Source of the DNA: Paenibacillus sp. FSL M7-0420
Lineage (GTDB): Bacteria > Bacillota > Bacilli > Paenibacillales > Paenibacillaceae
Assembly: GCF_038002345.1 (NCBI RefSeq)
Contig: NZ_JBBOCJ010000001.1
Location: 5,208,001 to 5,272,000 of the forward strand
Direction of reading: 5' to 3'
Length of the DNA: 64,000 nucleotides
Under the pieces are notes generated by a model that searched no databases, was not told the origin of the DNA, and saw nothing but the letters and a program-made list of their open reading frames with translations. Of this stretch, positions 18,150 to 26,680 are shown piece after piece. Position 1 is the stretch's first letter, and the number at the start of each line of letters is the position of its first letter. Made by a program: the position numbers and the translations under genes.

Positions 18150-18638
18150 CTATTTCCTCGTGAAGTCTTTCATATAATCGCCTTTATATTGGGAAAGGAG
18201 TTCCTTGAATGCATTTGAGATTGATTCGAACAAATCAAAATTATAAAAAATTGCCTCGTCAATCATTTGAGTATTAGAAACTTTACCCATATACCATTCT
18301 TCACAGAGATCCGTTTTGGGTACAGTAAACACCTGATCTAGCAGCACTACACTATCTTTGTCTAAAAAATTATTATCAGCCAATGGTAGTGCTGCGTGAT
18401 AAGGGTATTTTAATACTCCGTTCTCCGTAAGTCGGTTAGATATGTCTGTAATCGGAGAAATGATCACTCTATCTTGTTTTGGTCTGAACTTCCCAATTAT
18501 TATACAGGGATGTATCAAATCCATTGTGTTTGCCGAAGCAACGCTTAAACTACTAAAGTTGAACCAATGAACACAACCACGATCTGTGTTTTCGAGCTTA
18601 ATTCGAGTTGGCGAAGATGGTAATGCGGGAGCTGGCAT
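18150..18638 (-). CDS. PemK/MazF-like toxin
   Basis: 162 residues. GCVHWFNF, HPCIIIGKFRPKQDRVIISPITD, YPYHAALPL and DSVVLLDQVFTVPK follow the strand order of the PemK/MazF ribonuclease fold, with extra length from insertions. Such toxins cut mRNA; activity here is inferred. The ATG has GAGGTG six bases upstream. The small gene 14 bases upstream is the likely antitoxin. Confidence 0.65.
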   Translation of the reverse strand: MPAPALPSSPTRIKLENTDRGCVHWFNFSSLSVASANTMDLIHPCIIIGKFRPKQDRVIISPITDISNRLTENGVLKYPYHAALPLADNNFLDKDSVVLLDQVFTVPKTDLCEEWYMGKVSNTQMIDEAIFYNFDLFESISNAFKELLSQYKGDYMKDFTRK

Positions 18639-18652
18639 TTATCACACCTCAA

Positions 18653-18844
18653 CTATTCTTCAGAATATAACTTCTTTTTTTCTTTCATTGATTCCACAAA
18701 ATTAATTCCATAATCGTCATCTTGATTTTCAAAATGTTTTTGTATAGACTTTCTTTTGTGAGGATCAATGATCATATCAAGTATATTCTTGGTGTTCAAA
18801 GCGTTTTTAATTTTGGAACTTTTTAATTCTAATACTACACCCAT
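18653..18844 (-). CDS. Putative antitoxin of the PemK/MazF-like pair
   Basis: 63 residues from the ATG at 18844, chosen because AAGGAGG precedes it by eight bases; a TTG at 18871 with GGGAGG is an alternative. The protein is short, charged and predicted helical (KRKSIQKHFENQDDDYG), unlike known antitoxin DNA-binding domains. Called only by position ahead of the toxin. Confidence 0.5.
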   Translation of the reverse strand: MGVVLELKSSKIKNALNTKNILDMIIDPHKRKSIQKHFENQDDDYGINFVESMKEKKKLYSEE

Positions 18845-19011
18845 GTCTTCGTCCTCCTTGTTTTTACTCAAGCATATCGCCTCCCATATAAGTCAATGGT
18901 AAAGTCTACGCCAGAATAAAAATTTATATACCCAATTGATGACTCATTGTCAATAGGTATTTTCTCTCTTGTAGGAATAATATACCATGTAAATATATGA
19001 TAAGAAACATC

Positions 19012-19060
19012 TGTGGATTATTCTGTGGATAAACCTGTGCATAACTCTTTTCTATCCACA
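19012..19060. other. Cluster of four DnaA-box-like sequences
   Basis: TGTGGATTA (19012), TGTGGATAA (19024, the exact complement of TTATCCACA), TGTGCATAA (19036) and inverted TATCCACA (19053) fall within 49 bases in an AT-rich region. The 18845-19347 gap holds no convincing gene otherwise. It could be a replication origin of the phage-like element. Confidence 0.5.
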
Positions 19061-19161
19061 AGTGAGTGGGGAAACGTTATACAAAAATTGATTAATAAAA
19101 GAATTGAAAATATATTATTCGCAATTATTAGTAGATTTTTTGTGCAAGAAAACAACCAAAA

Positions 19162-19202
19162 TAAAAGAGCCATTCAGAGAGTGAATCTGAAGGCTCTTTT
19201 AT
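19162..19202. terminator. Bidirectional intrinsic terminator
   Basis: TAAAAGAGCC pairs with GGCTCTTTTA, with an inner TTCAG/CTGAA stem; T-run on both strands. It ends the leftward tape-measure remnant or blocks read-through. Confidence 0.8.
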
Positions 19203-19347
19203 AATGCGTATTTTTACGTCTCACTAGTGAACAGTATGGTCCTATCGCAAATCAATTACCCGTCAAGGATCTGTCTTCGGTCCAGTTTGCGTTAAGTGTA
19301 TTTGAAAAACCAGCTGTTATATTTGCGGGCCTCCGTTAATTTATTCG

Positions 19348-21271
19348 TTAATCTTTTATTCCCGTAGACTGCAGCCGCGCAACCGCTCGCGTACGTTCAT
19401 CGTAGAACGCAGTAATATCAGCGCGGTCCGTAAGCACGACCTCTTCTGCGCCCATGTCGATGTTCTGCGTAATATACGTCGGAGCCGCCGGAGCCTGCGC
19501 TGCTACACGCGGAGTTACGATCATATCCCACAACGCTGCCTGTTGCGACGCGTTGAGAATTAGCTCTTGTCCATGCGCGATAACCGGTACAGCCGATCCC
19601 ACTGCGCCTTGAACGATGCCGCCCTCGCTAAAATGCTGCAGCTTCTTCCCGGTATCTGCGCCGACTCCGTACAGGTCGCGCAGCTCTTGATTCCGCGCAG
19701 CTAACCGCGCCATTTCCGCCGCATCCCCGCGAGTCTTGGCTGCCGTCCACCGGTCCTTATTCGCGTTGTACTCGTCGAGGTCGGCCTCTTTCTGTGACGC
19801 CGCTTTTGTCGCAGCGACTTCGGCCATCTTCGCTTTATACTGCGAGACGAACGTGTCCAGCTCGGTCAGAATCGTAGCGTTAGCCGTAGCAGCCTCGGAG
19901 ACACGGAACGCGGCAATGCCGGCCTCAATCGTTTTGATATCGCCAGAATATGCGTCAAATGCTGCGGTCAGCGCTTCGTACTGCGCCTCGGCATCCGTTT
20001 TCTCTTTCTCGTACGCCGTAAGCTGCGTCTCCTTCTCTTTCTGGAGCGCGGTCTTCTGCGATTCAAGTTCACGCTTGCGCAAGTCGCGGTCGTGTTCGAG
20101 AACCATACGGTCGCGGTCTTTGATCGCCTGCTCGCGCTCTGCGATTCCCTCCGGCCCTACTGCGGACGCGAGTTCTGCAATTCGGGCGTTCTTCTCCGTG
20201 ATCTGCGTTCCGTAGTCGGCATCCGCGTTAAGCGTCTGCTCTTTCGCAAGCAGTTCGTCGATGGCGGCGATCTTCTCGTCCTGCGCAGCGACATACGCCT
20301 TCTTCCGCGCCTCAATCGCTTCTAGGTCCGTCTTCTTCGCGGCATCAATGCGGGACTTTTCAGTTTTAACGAGTGCCTCCGCCAGTTTGGCCGTATCGTC
20401 TATAAGCGTTTTGCGCGCTTGATATAGCTGTTCGTCGGCCTTCTCGTAAATACTCGCTATCCTTCGCATACTGACCGCGCAGCTTCGTCCATTCTGCGAC
20501 CTTGAACGCTGCGACGTCCGCTTCCGCTGCGCCTGAGTCTTCGAGCCTGCGCACCTCTTTCTCCAAGAGCTTCACGCGCTTATCGTACGTATCCCTCGCT
20601 TCCCTCTCGGTAGCCGAAGCGACATCCTTACGGGCAGCGCGCGCCTGCTCATCCGCTTTCGCGTAGTAATCAGAATCCTTGCCGTAGCGATTACGAAGCT
20701 GCTGCCAGAGATAGAGTTTTTGATTCGCAATTTGACGCTCCGTCTTGCCCGCGTCTTCCATGCGGCGGACTTCCTGCTCAATCGTCGTATTGCTGAAATC
20801 ATAACGCGACTGAACGGAATCCTCAGAAAGACGTTTGAGCTGCAGATTAAGAGTGCACGCGTCTTCTACGGATTCCTTCAAAAAGACCGCATGTTTCTTC
20901 TTTAACGCCTCGTACTTCTCGATCTGCTTGTCTGCGGTCAGGTTGTAGATATCGGACGTATACTGGACGGTGGAGAGGTCGGCCTGGAAAGCTTCTTCCG
21001 CAACTCCGCCGCTAGTTCAGCCGTCGACTTCGTCTTCTTTTCCTTCGGTGCTTTCGGCGGTTTCTTCGGGTCCGGCGCGATGATGTCCTTCGTAAAGTCC
21101 TGCGATCCCGTCTCGACTTCGTTCGCCAGCTTCTCCATTTCACGCGCGGCTAAACGGCCCAAGAAGGGGCTCCTGCATCACTCGCCCGGCGGCAATTGCT
21201 TCCGCGCCTGTGAACGAGAGCCAGGAAGATGCGCGCCAATAAGCCGCCAGGTTATGGCCGCTCTCAGTCGT
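19348..21271 (-). pseudogene. Phage tail tape-measure protein remnant with several frameshifts
   Basis: The C-terminal part (19348-20469) is a long coiled coil ending FSEGGIVQGAVGSAVPVIAHGQELILNASQQAAL, characteristic of tape-measure proteins. Upstream coding continues in other frames: one shift near 20455 (AKDSEYLR / YEKADEQLYQARK), one near 21000 (GVAEEAFQADLSTVQYTSD), and one near 21170. The N-terminal bulk and membrane domain, usually over 500 residues, are missing. A TMP this broken cannot function. Confidence 0.8.
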
Positions 21272-21280
21272 GTACGAAAT

Positions 21281-21300
21281 GCCTATTAATAGGTTTATTT
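21281..21300. repeat. CCTATTAATAGG palindrome, second (inverted) copy
   Basis: Exact reverse complement of the 20 bases at 17692-17711. It lies at the 5' edge of the tape-measure remnant. Confidence 0.5.
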
Positions 21301-21322
21301 ATCCTATCTGAACTACAGGAAA

Positions 21323-22723
21323 TCAAGCAGGAATATCAGTAATGACCGCTTCAAACTGACGACGCGGTAGCATAGCCCTGAGCTCTGCAGTCTCATAAAA
21401 GTAAGCAAGGCACGCCGGCAAACTCGAACCTTCTTTAACTTCGTACGTCCTGCCCTCCTCGGTAAGTAGCATACGGTAGACGTTAGGCTTCTTTATAACC
21501 ATTCCTCTCCGCCTTTGGTCGCGCTGCAGTATCTCGATAAAGCCGACGTCTCTCAGCTTTCCGATGTTCCGGAATGCCGTCTGCTTATCAATGCCGGTTG
21601 CCTCCGCCATTTGGTCGAACGTCATATAGAACGTACCCTCGTCGCTGCTCCATCGCTTCGAGTGGATTAACAACGCATAGGCCAGCGCCTTATGATTCTT
21701 CTGCGGACAGTTACGGATTATGCCGTTAATCTCGCCATAAGTAACCGATAGGTCGCGTTGCTCCATCGTTAGCGTCAGGTTCCTGTCGTACACGTACTCG
21801 ACGCATTCCCGAAGATCCCGCGCGCAGAACTCGTAATCATAGGCGTAATACTCCGGGTTCTGCCAGGCAAACCATTCGTACATATTCGCGACCGCATCGT
21901 CCTTCTCAACGCCGTTGTGATTGAATAGGCGCGCTAATAGAAGGAACGACTTATGACGCTGACCAGGGCCGGGTAATCCGTTAACGTAGATGTCGGCAGC
22001 GCGTGATAGCGTGTAGCTTTCCGATTGATCGTACGTGCCGAGCTGCTTGTGCCGGCTGATCGCGGTTTCCATCTCAACGGCTGCGTGCGTATCCTGTGCG
22101 TATTCGTCACTAGCGGCGACGGTATCGAGAATGAACGCGTGGTCCATCTTTTCAATCGTAGCGAGGTAGGCCTCCGATTCTTCCGGACTCATGACGCGCA
22201 GCCCTTCCTCAACGCGGCAGAATCCGCAATAGTTGCCGGTCTTCTGATGCTTGCCTAGCGGTAACTTAACACCTTGCTGTCCGGAGGGCCGGAACTCAAC
22301 CTCGCCGCCCTTAACCGCGCTAACCTCTGCGATTGAAAGCGTCAGGTCGAACAGCTTGCGGGTTACTTCGATAGATAGCGCTTTGTCGAAGAACACGTCA
22401 ACGTGATAACCCTTATTCCCGCTGAATGAGATCACGTATTTATGTACGCTGAGGGAATCAAGTGCGGCCGCCAGCTTGTACGTAACCCATTTCGCCGTAT
22501 CTAGGTCGGGGAAGTCTACGTCGAACGTTAGGAACTTCGTCAGGAAGCGACCGGCGAATGTGCCTACCGTCGTCTTACCGCCGACGTGGTTCGCCAGGTG
22601 GAAGCGACGCAGCGGCTTATCGCGTTCTGTAAATGTCGCGTAGTGACCGCCCCGGAACTGTAGGAGGTAGTGCGTATTTTGAATAATGTAGAGTTCAAAC
22701 AGACGATCGACAGTATCAGCCAT
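21323..22723 (-). CDS. Archaeo-eukaryotic primase (AEP)-type replication protein with C-terminal winged helix
   Basis: 466 residues. The N-terminal third carries the AEP set: LTFDVDFPD with metal-binding Asp68/Asp70, SGNKGYHVDVFF at 101-112, and GVKLPLGKHQKTG at 151-163. This arrangement matches the small-subunit-type primase domain found in plasmid and phage replication and TOTE-type proteins. A helical PriCT-like middle follows, then a helix-turn-helix near 370-400 (TFDQMAEATGIDKQTAFRNIGKLRD). It probably primes element replication. The ATG overlaps the upstream helix-turn-helix gene by eight bases, so the two are translationally coupled. The gene is intact, unlike many neighbours. Confidence 0.75.
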   Translation of the reverse strand: MADTVDRLFELYIIQNTHYLLQFRGGHYATFTERDKPLRRFHLANHVGGKTTVGTFAGRFLTKFLTFDVDFPDLDTAKWVTYKLAAALDSLSVHKYVISFSGNKGYHVDVFFDKALSIEVTRKLFDLTLSIAEVSAVKGGEVEFRPSGQQGVKLPLGKHQKTGNYCGFCRVEEGLRVMSPEESEAYLATIEKMDHAFILDTVAASDEYAQDTHAAVEMETAISRHKQLGTYDQSESYTLSRAADIYVNGLPGPGQRHKSFLLLARLFNHNGVEKDDAVANMYEWFAWQNPEYYAYDYEFCARDLRECVEYVYDRNLTLTMEQRDLSVTYGEINGIIRNCPQKNHKALAYALLIHSKRWSSDEGTFYMTFDQMAEATGIDKQTAFRNIGKLRDVGFIEILQRDQRRRGMVIKKPNVYRMLLTEEGRTYEVKEGSSLPACLAYFYETAELRAMLPRRQFEAVITDIPA

Positions 22724-22916
22724 TATGCGCCGCCTCTCCGAGATTTAGCTTGTAGTATAGATTGCGCCCATCGCTAATCAAACGTAGAACGCCGGATACC
22801 TGCATATCAGCAGCGCACCGTCTCATTTCGTCAACGGAAAGCCCGGTCATATACGCAAGTTGCTCGTAAGTAACGGGCGTGTAGCCTTTTGGGATTCGGG
22901 TAGACCGCATTCTCAT
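22716..22916 (-). CDS. Small winged-helix protein coupled to the primase
   Basis: 66 residues with a helix-turn-helix (TPVTYEQLAYMTGLSVDEMRRCAADMQVSGVLRLISDGRNLYYKL). Its 3' end overlaps the primase start by eight bases. Probably a replication accessory or regulator. Confidence 0.55.
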   Translation of the reverse strand: MRMRSTRIPKGYTPVTYEQLAYMTGLSVDEMRRCAADMQVSGVLRLISDGRNLYYKLNLGEAAHNG

Positions 22917-23358
22917 CGCTCCTTTTTGATTTGAGTTATTATTCGTAACTAGACAGACATAAAAAATAAACCCCCGCGCCGCCGGGCAGACGGTACGAAG
23001 ATGATTTCAAAATTTGTCTTCGTACTAGAGGTCCGTAGACGTTACGTAATACAACCCTCTTTAGAAAACTAACGTAAACTTTCCTCTAAAAAGTTGAAAC
23101 GCTAATTAATAATCCCCGTATAATCAGATATAAAACAAAACGGACAACCCCTCGCCCGATTAGGAGGAGTCGTCCGAATGAATCCAGCAGACTATTGGCG
23201 TAATCCACGTTGTTACCCGAATTGTTAGCGCAATCCGGCAAAGCGTTCCGCGTGGCGATTCCTACGTTTGCAACCGCAGGACACGGAAGTACATCGTATC
23301 GGCCGTCAACGTTCGAGCGCTGGCGATCGACGAAACGTTATGAAACGAGTTGTATGGA
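22917..23358. other. Intergenic region with one short ORF
   Basis: This stretch separates the leftward primase operon from the next leftward gene. Only the 16-codon ORF at 23178-23228 with an AGGAGG site is notable. A longer rightward frame from 23210 lacks a recognisable product. Confidence 0.4.
23178..23228 (+). CDS. Very short ORF with strong ribosome binding site
   Basis: ATG with TAGGAGGAG upstream encodes the 16-residue MNPADYWRNPRCYPNC, rich in Trp, Tyr and Cys. It may be a small phage peptide or the start of a frameshifted gene. Confidence 0.3.
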   Translation: MNPADYWRNPRCYPNC

Positions 23359-23685
23359 TTACTCTACTACCTCCGTCGGAACCATCGGCGGCGCATCTAC
23401 GGAAGCCGCGAGAGTAAACGCAAGGTAATCCAACGTGGTCATGTTACGCAAGCGAACGGCGAGTACAGGCAATGTCTCGCAAGATTCAAGCGCCAAGCCA
23501 GCGCCTACAATAGCGTAGATTCCGACTGTGGCGGTCGGTTCTACTACTGCAATCTCAGCGGCCCCATTAGCGTGATATAGCGCGGCCAGTTGACCGTTAA
23601 GCTCGGATACGATGATTCCTTGATGGAACTCGTCGTCAGCCGGGCTATTGTCGCTGCGCCATTGGATCGTTACTTCGTTGTTCAT
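23359..23685 (-). CDS. Hypothetical phage protein
   Basis: 108 residues, beginning MNNEVTIQWRSDNSPADDEFHQGIIVSELNGQLAALYHANG, with GGGGG five bases before the ATG. No family recognised; its order after small genes at 23788 and 23886 suggests a phage operon read leftward. Confidence 0.45.
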   Translation of the reverse strand: MNNEVTIQWRSDNSPADDEFHQGIIVSELNGQLAALYHANGAAEIAVVEPTATVGIYAIVGAGLALESCETLPVLAVRLRNMTTLDYLAFTLAASVDAPPMVPTEVVE

Positions 23686-23787
23686 GCGTCCCCCTATACG
23701 TTTAAAGCCCGCCGGCTATGGTTTGTGCGGATTTCCGCGAAATGCCCCCGCGTGGGAACACGTTTCGACCGGTATCCCTCCGGCTGC

Positions 23788-23889
23788 TCATCGGGCGGAA
23801 GTGACGGCGAGAGACAACGCAATCCAGTTGCCGCCCTTCGTACGTATGTATAAGCGGCCGTTCATGCGTTTACCGGCGGTGTACGTCAT
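23788..23889 (-). CDS. Small phage protein coupled to the preceding gene
   Basis: 33 residues (MTYTAGKRMNGRLYIRTKGG then NWIALSLAVTSAR) with AGGTG upstream. Its ATG overlaps the TGA of the preceding frame as ATGA, the mark of translational coupling in a compact phage operon. Too short for family assignment. Confidence 0.4.
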   Translation of the reverse strand: MTYTAGKRMNGRLYIRTKGGNWIALSLAVTSAR

Positions 23890-24028
23890 AGGAACACCTC
23901 ACGTACGAAAACGCCGAGCAATATAACGGAAGCTTTAGCGAGAGGCCATAACATTTTACGGAGTGCCTGGCGGCGCGGGTCGGGTACGTGGGGACTTCAA
24001 CAGTGATTAACGGTATCAGATTGGGCAT
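23886..24028 (-). pseudogene. Small phage membrane protein with a one-base frameshift
   Basis: AGGAGG nine bases before an ATG at 24028 starts MPNLIPLITVEVP. Coding then continues one frame over as HVPDPRRQALRKMLWPLAKASVILLGVFVREVFL, a membrane-segment protein ending in the ATGA overlap with the next gene. One extra C in the CCCC run would restore the frame. Confidence 0.5.
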
Positions 24029-24148
24029 TGCGGTAATCCTCCTAATTGATTAAATGGTCGTGGTTTGATACGATGAATTTAATAAATAAATATATGTAAA
24101 TTGAAACTTGCCGATGCTGAGAACGTACAATAGAGTGCAAGAGTTCTA

Positions 24149-24217
24149 GTCAACTAGTTGACGTGCGTTCTTGACGTCTACTATACACCCCCCTCGTCTT
24201 GTTGTCAACTAGGTGAC
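24149..24217 (+). promoter_or_regulatory. Promoter region of the small XRE gene with two operator palindromes
   Basis: GTCAACTAGTTGAC at 24149-24162 is a perfect 14-bp palindrome; GTCAACTAGGTGAC at 24204-24217 matches it at 13 of 14 positions. Between them lie TTGAC and TACTATA elements. Two operators flanking a promoter indicate autoregulation by the downstream Cro/C1-like protein. Confidence 0.65.
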
Positions 24218-24243
24218 CAACCTTATTAGGAGGAATTTTAGAG

Positions 24244-24465
24244 ATGGTAATTAGGTTCACACTAGGTCGTTTGATGAAGGAACGCGGGTTAGAGCAAAAG
24301 GATATAGTCGAGATTACAGGGATAAGCAGAAACGCAGTCAAGGCGCTCGCTTTGGATGCAAATAATCGGATCGACTTTCCAACGCTAGACAAACTTTGCC
24401 GCAAGCTCGGAGTTACACCGGGGGAGCTAATCGAATACATAGACGAAGAGGACCGCGCCGAATAA
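24244..24465 (+). CDS. Small Cro/C1-type repressor
   Basis: 73 residues comprising a single XRE helix-turn-helix (LGRLMKERGLEQKDIVEITGISRNAVKALALDANNRIDFPTLDKLCRKLGV). TTAGGAGG lies upstream at good spacing. Two operator palindromes precede the gene and a terminator follows, making a self-contained regulatory cassette of element A. Confidence 0.8.
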   Translation: MVIRFTLGRLMKERGLEQKDIVEITGISRNAVKALALDANNRIDFPTLDKLCRKLGVTPGELIEYIDEEDRAE

Positions 24466-24481
24466 TTGGGCGGTCTTTTTA
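24451..24481 (+). terminator. Intrinsic terminator of the Cro/C1-type gene
   Basis: GACCGC (24451-24456) pairs with GCGGTC (24470-24475) followed by five T. Confidence 0.8.
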
Positions 24482-24603
24482 CGTGGAATTACCCTGGAAT
24501 TAGGCGTCATACCCCGACCTTACGCTAACCCTCGGTCGGCTCTTGCGCGGCAAATTCGCGGCTGTACGCAGGCAGAACGTGCGGTATGTGCGGACATAAG
24601 AAA

Positions 24604-24645
24604 AGCGCCAGCCCTAACGGATTGATTCCGCTAAGGCTGGCGCTC
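24604..24645. repeat. Hairpin repeat, copy 1
   Basis: AGCGCCAGCC pairs with GGCTGGCGCT around a partly paired interior. Forty bases (24606-24645) are identical to 28034-28073 downstream of the integrase. Both may act as terminators. Confidence 0.7.
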
Positions 24646-24735
24646 CTTGTTGTGTCTCACGTTGAATAAGCGTACAATGGCATTGAGTAAATTCTGCGGA
24701 GTGATAACCGTTATCTTGGCGGATGGCCGGTTATT

Positions 24736-24819
24736 TTAGCTCCGCTTTTTTCTGTCGATTACAAGTACCAGGGAAGCAAATGATATCATTAATGTCAGGG
24801 CTTGCTCTATTGTCAACAC
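24736..24819 (-). CDS. Holin-like toxin peptide (type I toxin candidate)
   Basis: 27 residues, one membrane segment: LTIEQALTLMISFASLVLVI then a basic DRKKRS tail. This matches the short 'putative holin-like toxin' peptides of Firmicute chromosomes and phages. GGAGG lies eight bases before the GTG start; the TTG next to it is an alternative. Such toxins are usually silenced by an antisense RNA, which I cannot show here. Confidence 0.65.
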   Translation of the reverse strand: MLTIEQALTLMISFASLVLVIDRKKRS

Positions 24820-25074
24820 TGTCCTCACCTCCTTTATGATTGCGCGAAAATTCGTTGTTAGTAGAATCATTTGAGTTACCCTAAGCTTGATCCATGGCGC
24901 ACATCCTTCGGAAACTGTAGCAAACCATGCTAATCTCGGGCAACAACGCGATGAGGCGGCTGCGAGCGTACAGTAGATTACGCCAGGGATAACGTTCGAG
25001 CTCGTCGAGGAATACCGCATGATTAATATTAGCCATTTCATAGTCTCCTTAGTCGACCTGACAAGCACGTCCTG

Positions 25075-25545
25075 TTATGCACGCGAAATCAGAGACTTTT
25101 TTCTGACGGTATAAAAGTCCGCAATCTCTGAAGCTAGGAGTTCCACTTGCTCCTTTGACAGCTCGCCGTCCCTCTCTACCGCCCAAAACTTTAGCCAGTC
25201 CTCAATAGTCGTCCCTTCTACCGCTCTCAGGAGATGCTCCTCCATCGACTTTGCTTCTTGGATTGTCTTTTCTACAAACTCGGCTTTTTCACGAATCTCA
25301 GCAAATATCTCTTCTATCCTCATCGTCGGGTACCCCGCTATAATGAGCATAGACTCCTCCTTGACCCCCAGCGCTTTGGCGAGGGAGATTACATTAGCCC
25401 GGGTGGGGAAACTCGTCCCTCTTTCTATTTTGCTAATCTGCGAAGTACTAATCCCTGACCGTTCAGAAAGAGCCTGTAGTGTAAGCCCGGCCCTCTTTCT
25501 AGCGGATCGAACAAACGTGTCTAGTTCAAATTCATTCTCTTCCAT
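25075..25545 (-). CDS. Phage CI-like repressor, XRE family
   Basis: 156 residues: Cro/C1 helix-turn-helix at ~8-65 (LTLQALSERSGISTSQISKIERGTSFPTRANVISLAKALGV) then a helical dimerisation region. No peptidase or Ser-Lys dyad is evident. A CATAACAAA/TTTGTTATG pair just upstream is the likely operator. Confidence 0.8.
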   Translation of the reverse strand: MEENEFELDTFVRSARKRAGLTLQALSERSGISTSQISKIERGTSFPTRANVISLAKALGVKEESMLIIAGYPTMRIEEIFAEIREKAEFVEKTIQEAKSMEEHLLRAVEGTTIEDWLKFWAVERDGELSKEQVELLASEIADFYTVRKKSLISRA

Positions 25546-25577
25546 AAACTACCACTCTCCTCGTGCATTTATCCTAA

Positions 25578-25614
25578 CATAACAAAAATCAAAGTTCAAT
25601 ATAAATTTGTTATG
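25578..25614. promoter_or_regulatory. Operator-like inverted repeat upstream of the CI-like gene
   Basis: CATAACAAA (25578-25586) and its exact complement TTTGTTATG (25606-25614) are separated by 19 bases, 33 bases before the repressor start. Confidence 0.5.
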
Positions 25615-25624
25615 GAGAGATAAA

Positions 25625-25795
25625 TCAAAACCCGCTCGCAACCTGCGCAGCCTCTTCGCGTAAATCCGTTTCTTGCACGATGCCCCAATTCGGCAGGTAC
25701 ACGATTTCAATGCGAGCACCTTCACTGCGTCCGCTTGACGAGCGAACACTGCACGGGTAGTATGCAGTTTTTAGAATGCGCGACGTGTGATATTG
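25625..25795 (-). pseudogene. Degenerate small phage gene without a start codon
   Basis: The frame encodes ...GRSEGARIEIVYLPNWGIV QETDLREEAAQVASGF and stops at 25625. AAGGAGG lies upstream at about 25803, but no start codon is in frame behind it (it reads CAATATCAC). Probably a mutated start or frameshift. Confidence 0.35.
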
Positions 25796-25866
25796 CCTAC
25801 CTCCTTACGTTTTACAGCTTATAATTTTATCCTTAAAAAAGTCAACGCTTCACAAATTCGTCACAT

Positions 25867-26268
25867 TTAGAGGTACTCCGCAATCTCCTCCGCCGACTCA
25901 GCTCGTTCCTTCCGCTTCCCTTCCGCCAACACCTGCGCCATGATACGCGGCAACATGTACGTTATCAAAAATCCCGCCGTTAATTGCGGATACTGCGCTG
26001 TTACACGATGTTCTGCAAAAGCGCGTTCGATCGTTTCGCGCAAGGGGCCCTCACCGTATAACGTTAGCGCACGTTTGATTACGCCCTGCTCGTAGCGATA
26101 TCCGCCGGCAGTCGGAATGTACGGATTAGCTCCGTAGCGTTCACGGTTAAGGTCGATAATCTGAGTCATAACGGTTAGTGTATTCCAATCGGCGAGAGGT
26201 AGATTGCGCCAGTCCTTGCGCTGCTCGGCGGTAATACGCGGTTTAGCTGGCGCTTTACTCTCCGCCAT
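25867..26268 (-). CDS. Hypothetical phage protein
   Basis: 133 residues from the ATG at 26268 (GGAGGTGG upstream), beginning MAESKAPAKPRITAEQRKDWRNLPLADWNTLTVMTQIIDL. The first bases overlap the end of the next gene upstream. Helical and charged; no family recognised. Confidence 0.55.
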   Translation of the reverse strand: MAESKAPAKPRITAEQRKDWRNLPLADWNTLTVMTQIIDLNRERYGANPYIPTAGGYRYEQGVIKRALTLYGEGPLRETIERAFAEHRVTAQYPQLTAGFLITYMLPRIMAQVLAEGKRKERAESAEEIAEYL

Positions 26269-26680
26269 TATTCCACCACCTCCGGAAAAAGGATCGGCTG
26301 CAGATCGCGGACAAGGCGCATTGCGAACGGATAATCTGCGAACGTTGCCGTTCCGTAACACTGGCCGCCTGGAATACGTGCATCATAGCAGATCGGAGGA
26401 TTTCGTTTTCCTTCGCGTAGGTCAACGCCTCAATAGTGGCTGACTCCACGCGTATCGACTTGGACTCGGCGTCGAACTTCCAGTAATCGCGGTCCTTTTC
26501 TGCTTTAATCGCTCGTTCGATCGCGTGAGGCCAGGCGACCGGTGCCTCTTCGAAGAACTGCGTCGCTGCGTCCGATAGACTTGACGCTGTGTAGCCGCCT
26601 CCTTCATCGTAATACACTTCCGGAACCGCTGTGCATAATGCTAAGTCTGCGTGTAAATCACGTTGTGTTTCCGTTGTCAA
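26255..26680 (-). CDS. Hypothetical phage protein
   Basis: 141 residues from a TTG start with GGAGGTG seven bases upstream, beginning MTTETQRDLHADLALCTAVPEVYYDEGG. It overlaps the downstream gene by 14 bases. The C-terminus (SFFRRWWNNGGE) may be altered by drift. Function unknown. Confidence 0.5.
   Translation of the reverse strand: MTTETQRDLHADLALCTAVPEVYYDEGGGYTASSLSDAATQFFEEAPVAWPHAIERAIKAEKDRDYWKFDAESKSIRVESATIEALTYAKENEILRSAMMHVFQAASVTERQRSQIIRSQCALSAICSRSFFRRWWNNGGE

Noticed and set aside
19013..19204. 63-codon ORF starting in the DnaA-box cluster
   Set aside because: Ends in the terminator hairpin, lacks a ribosome site and covers the candidate origin.
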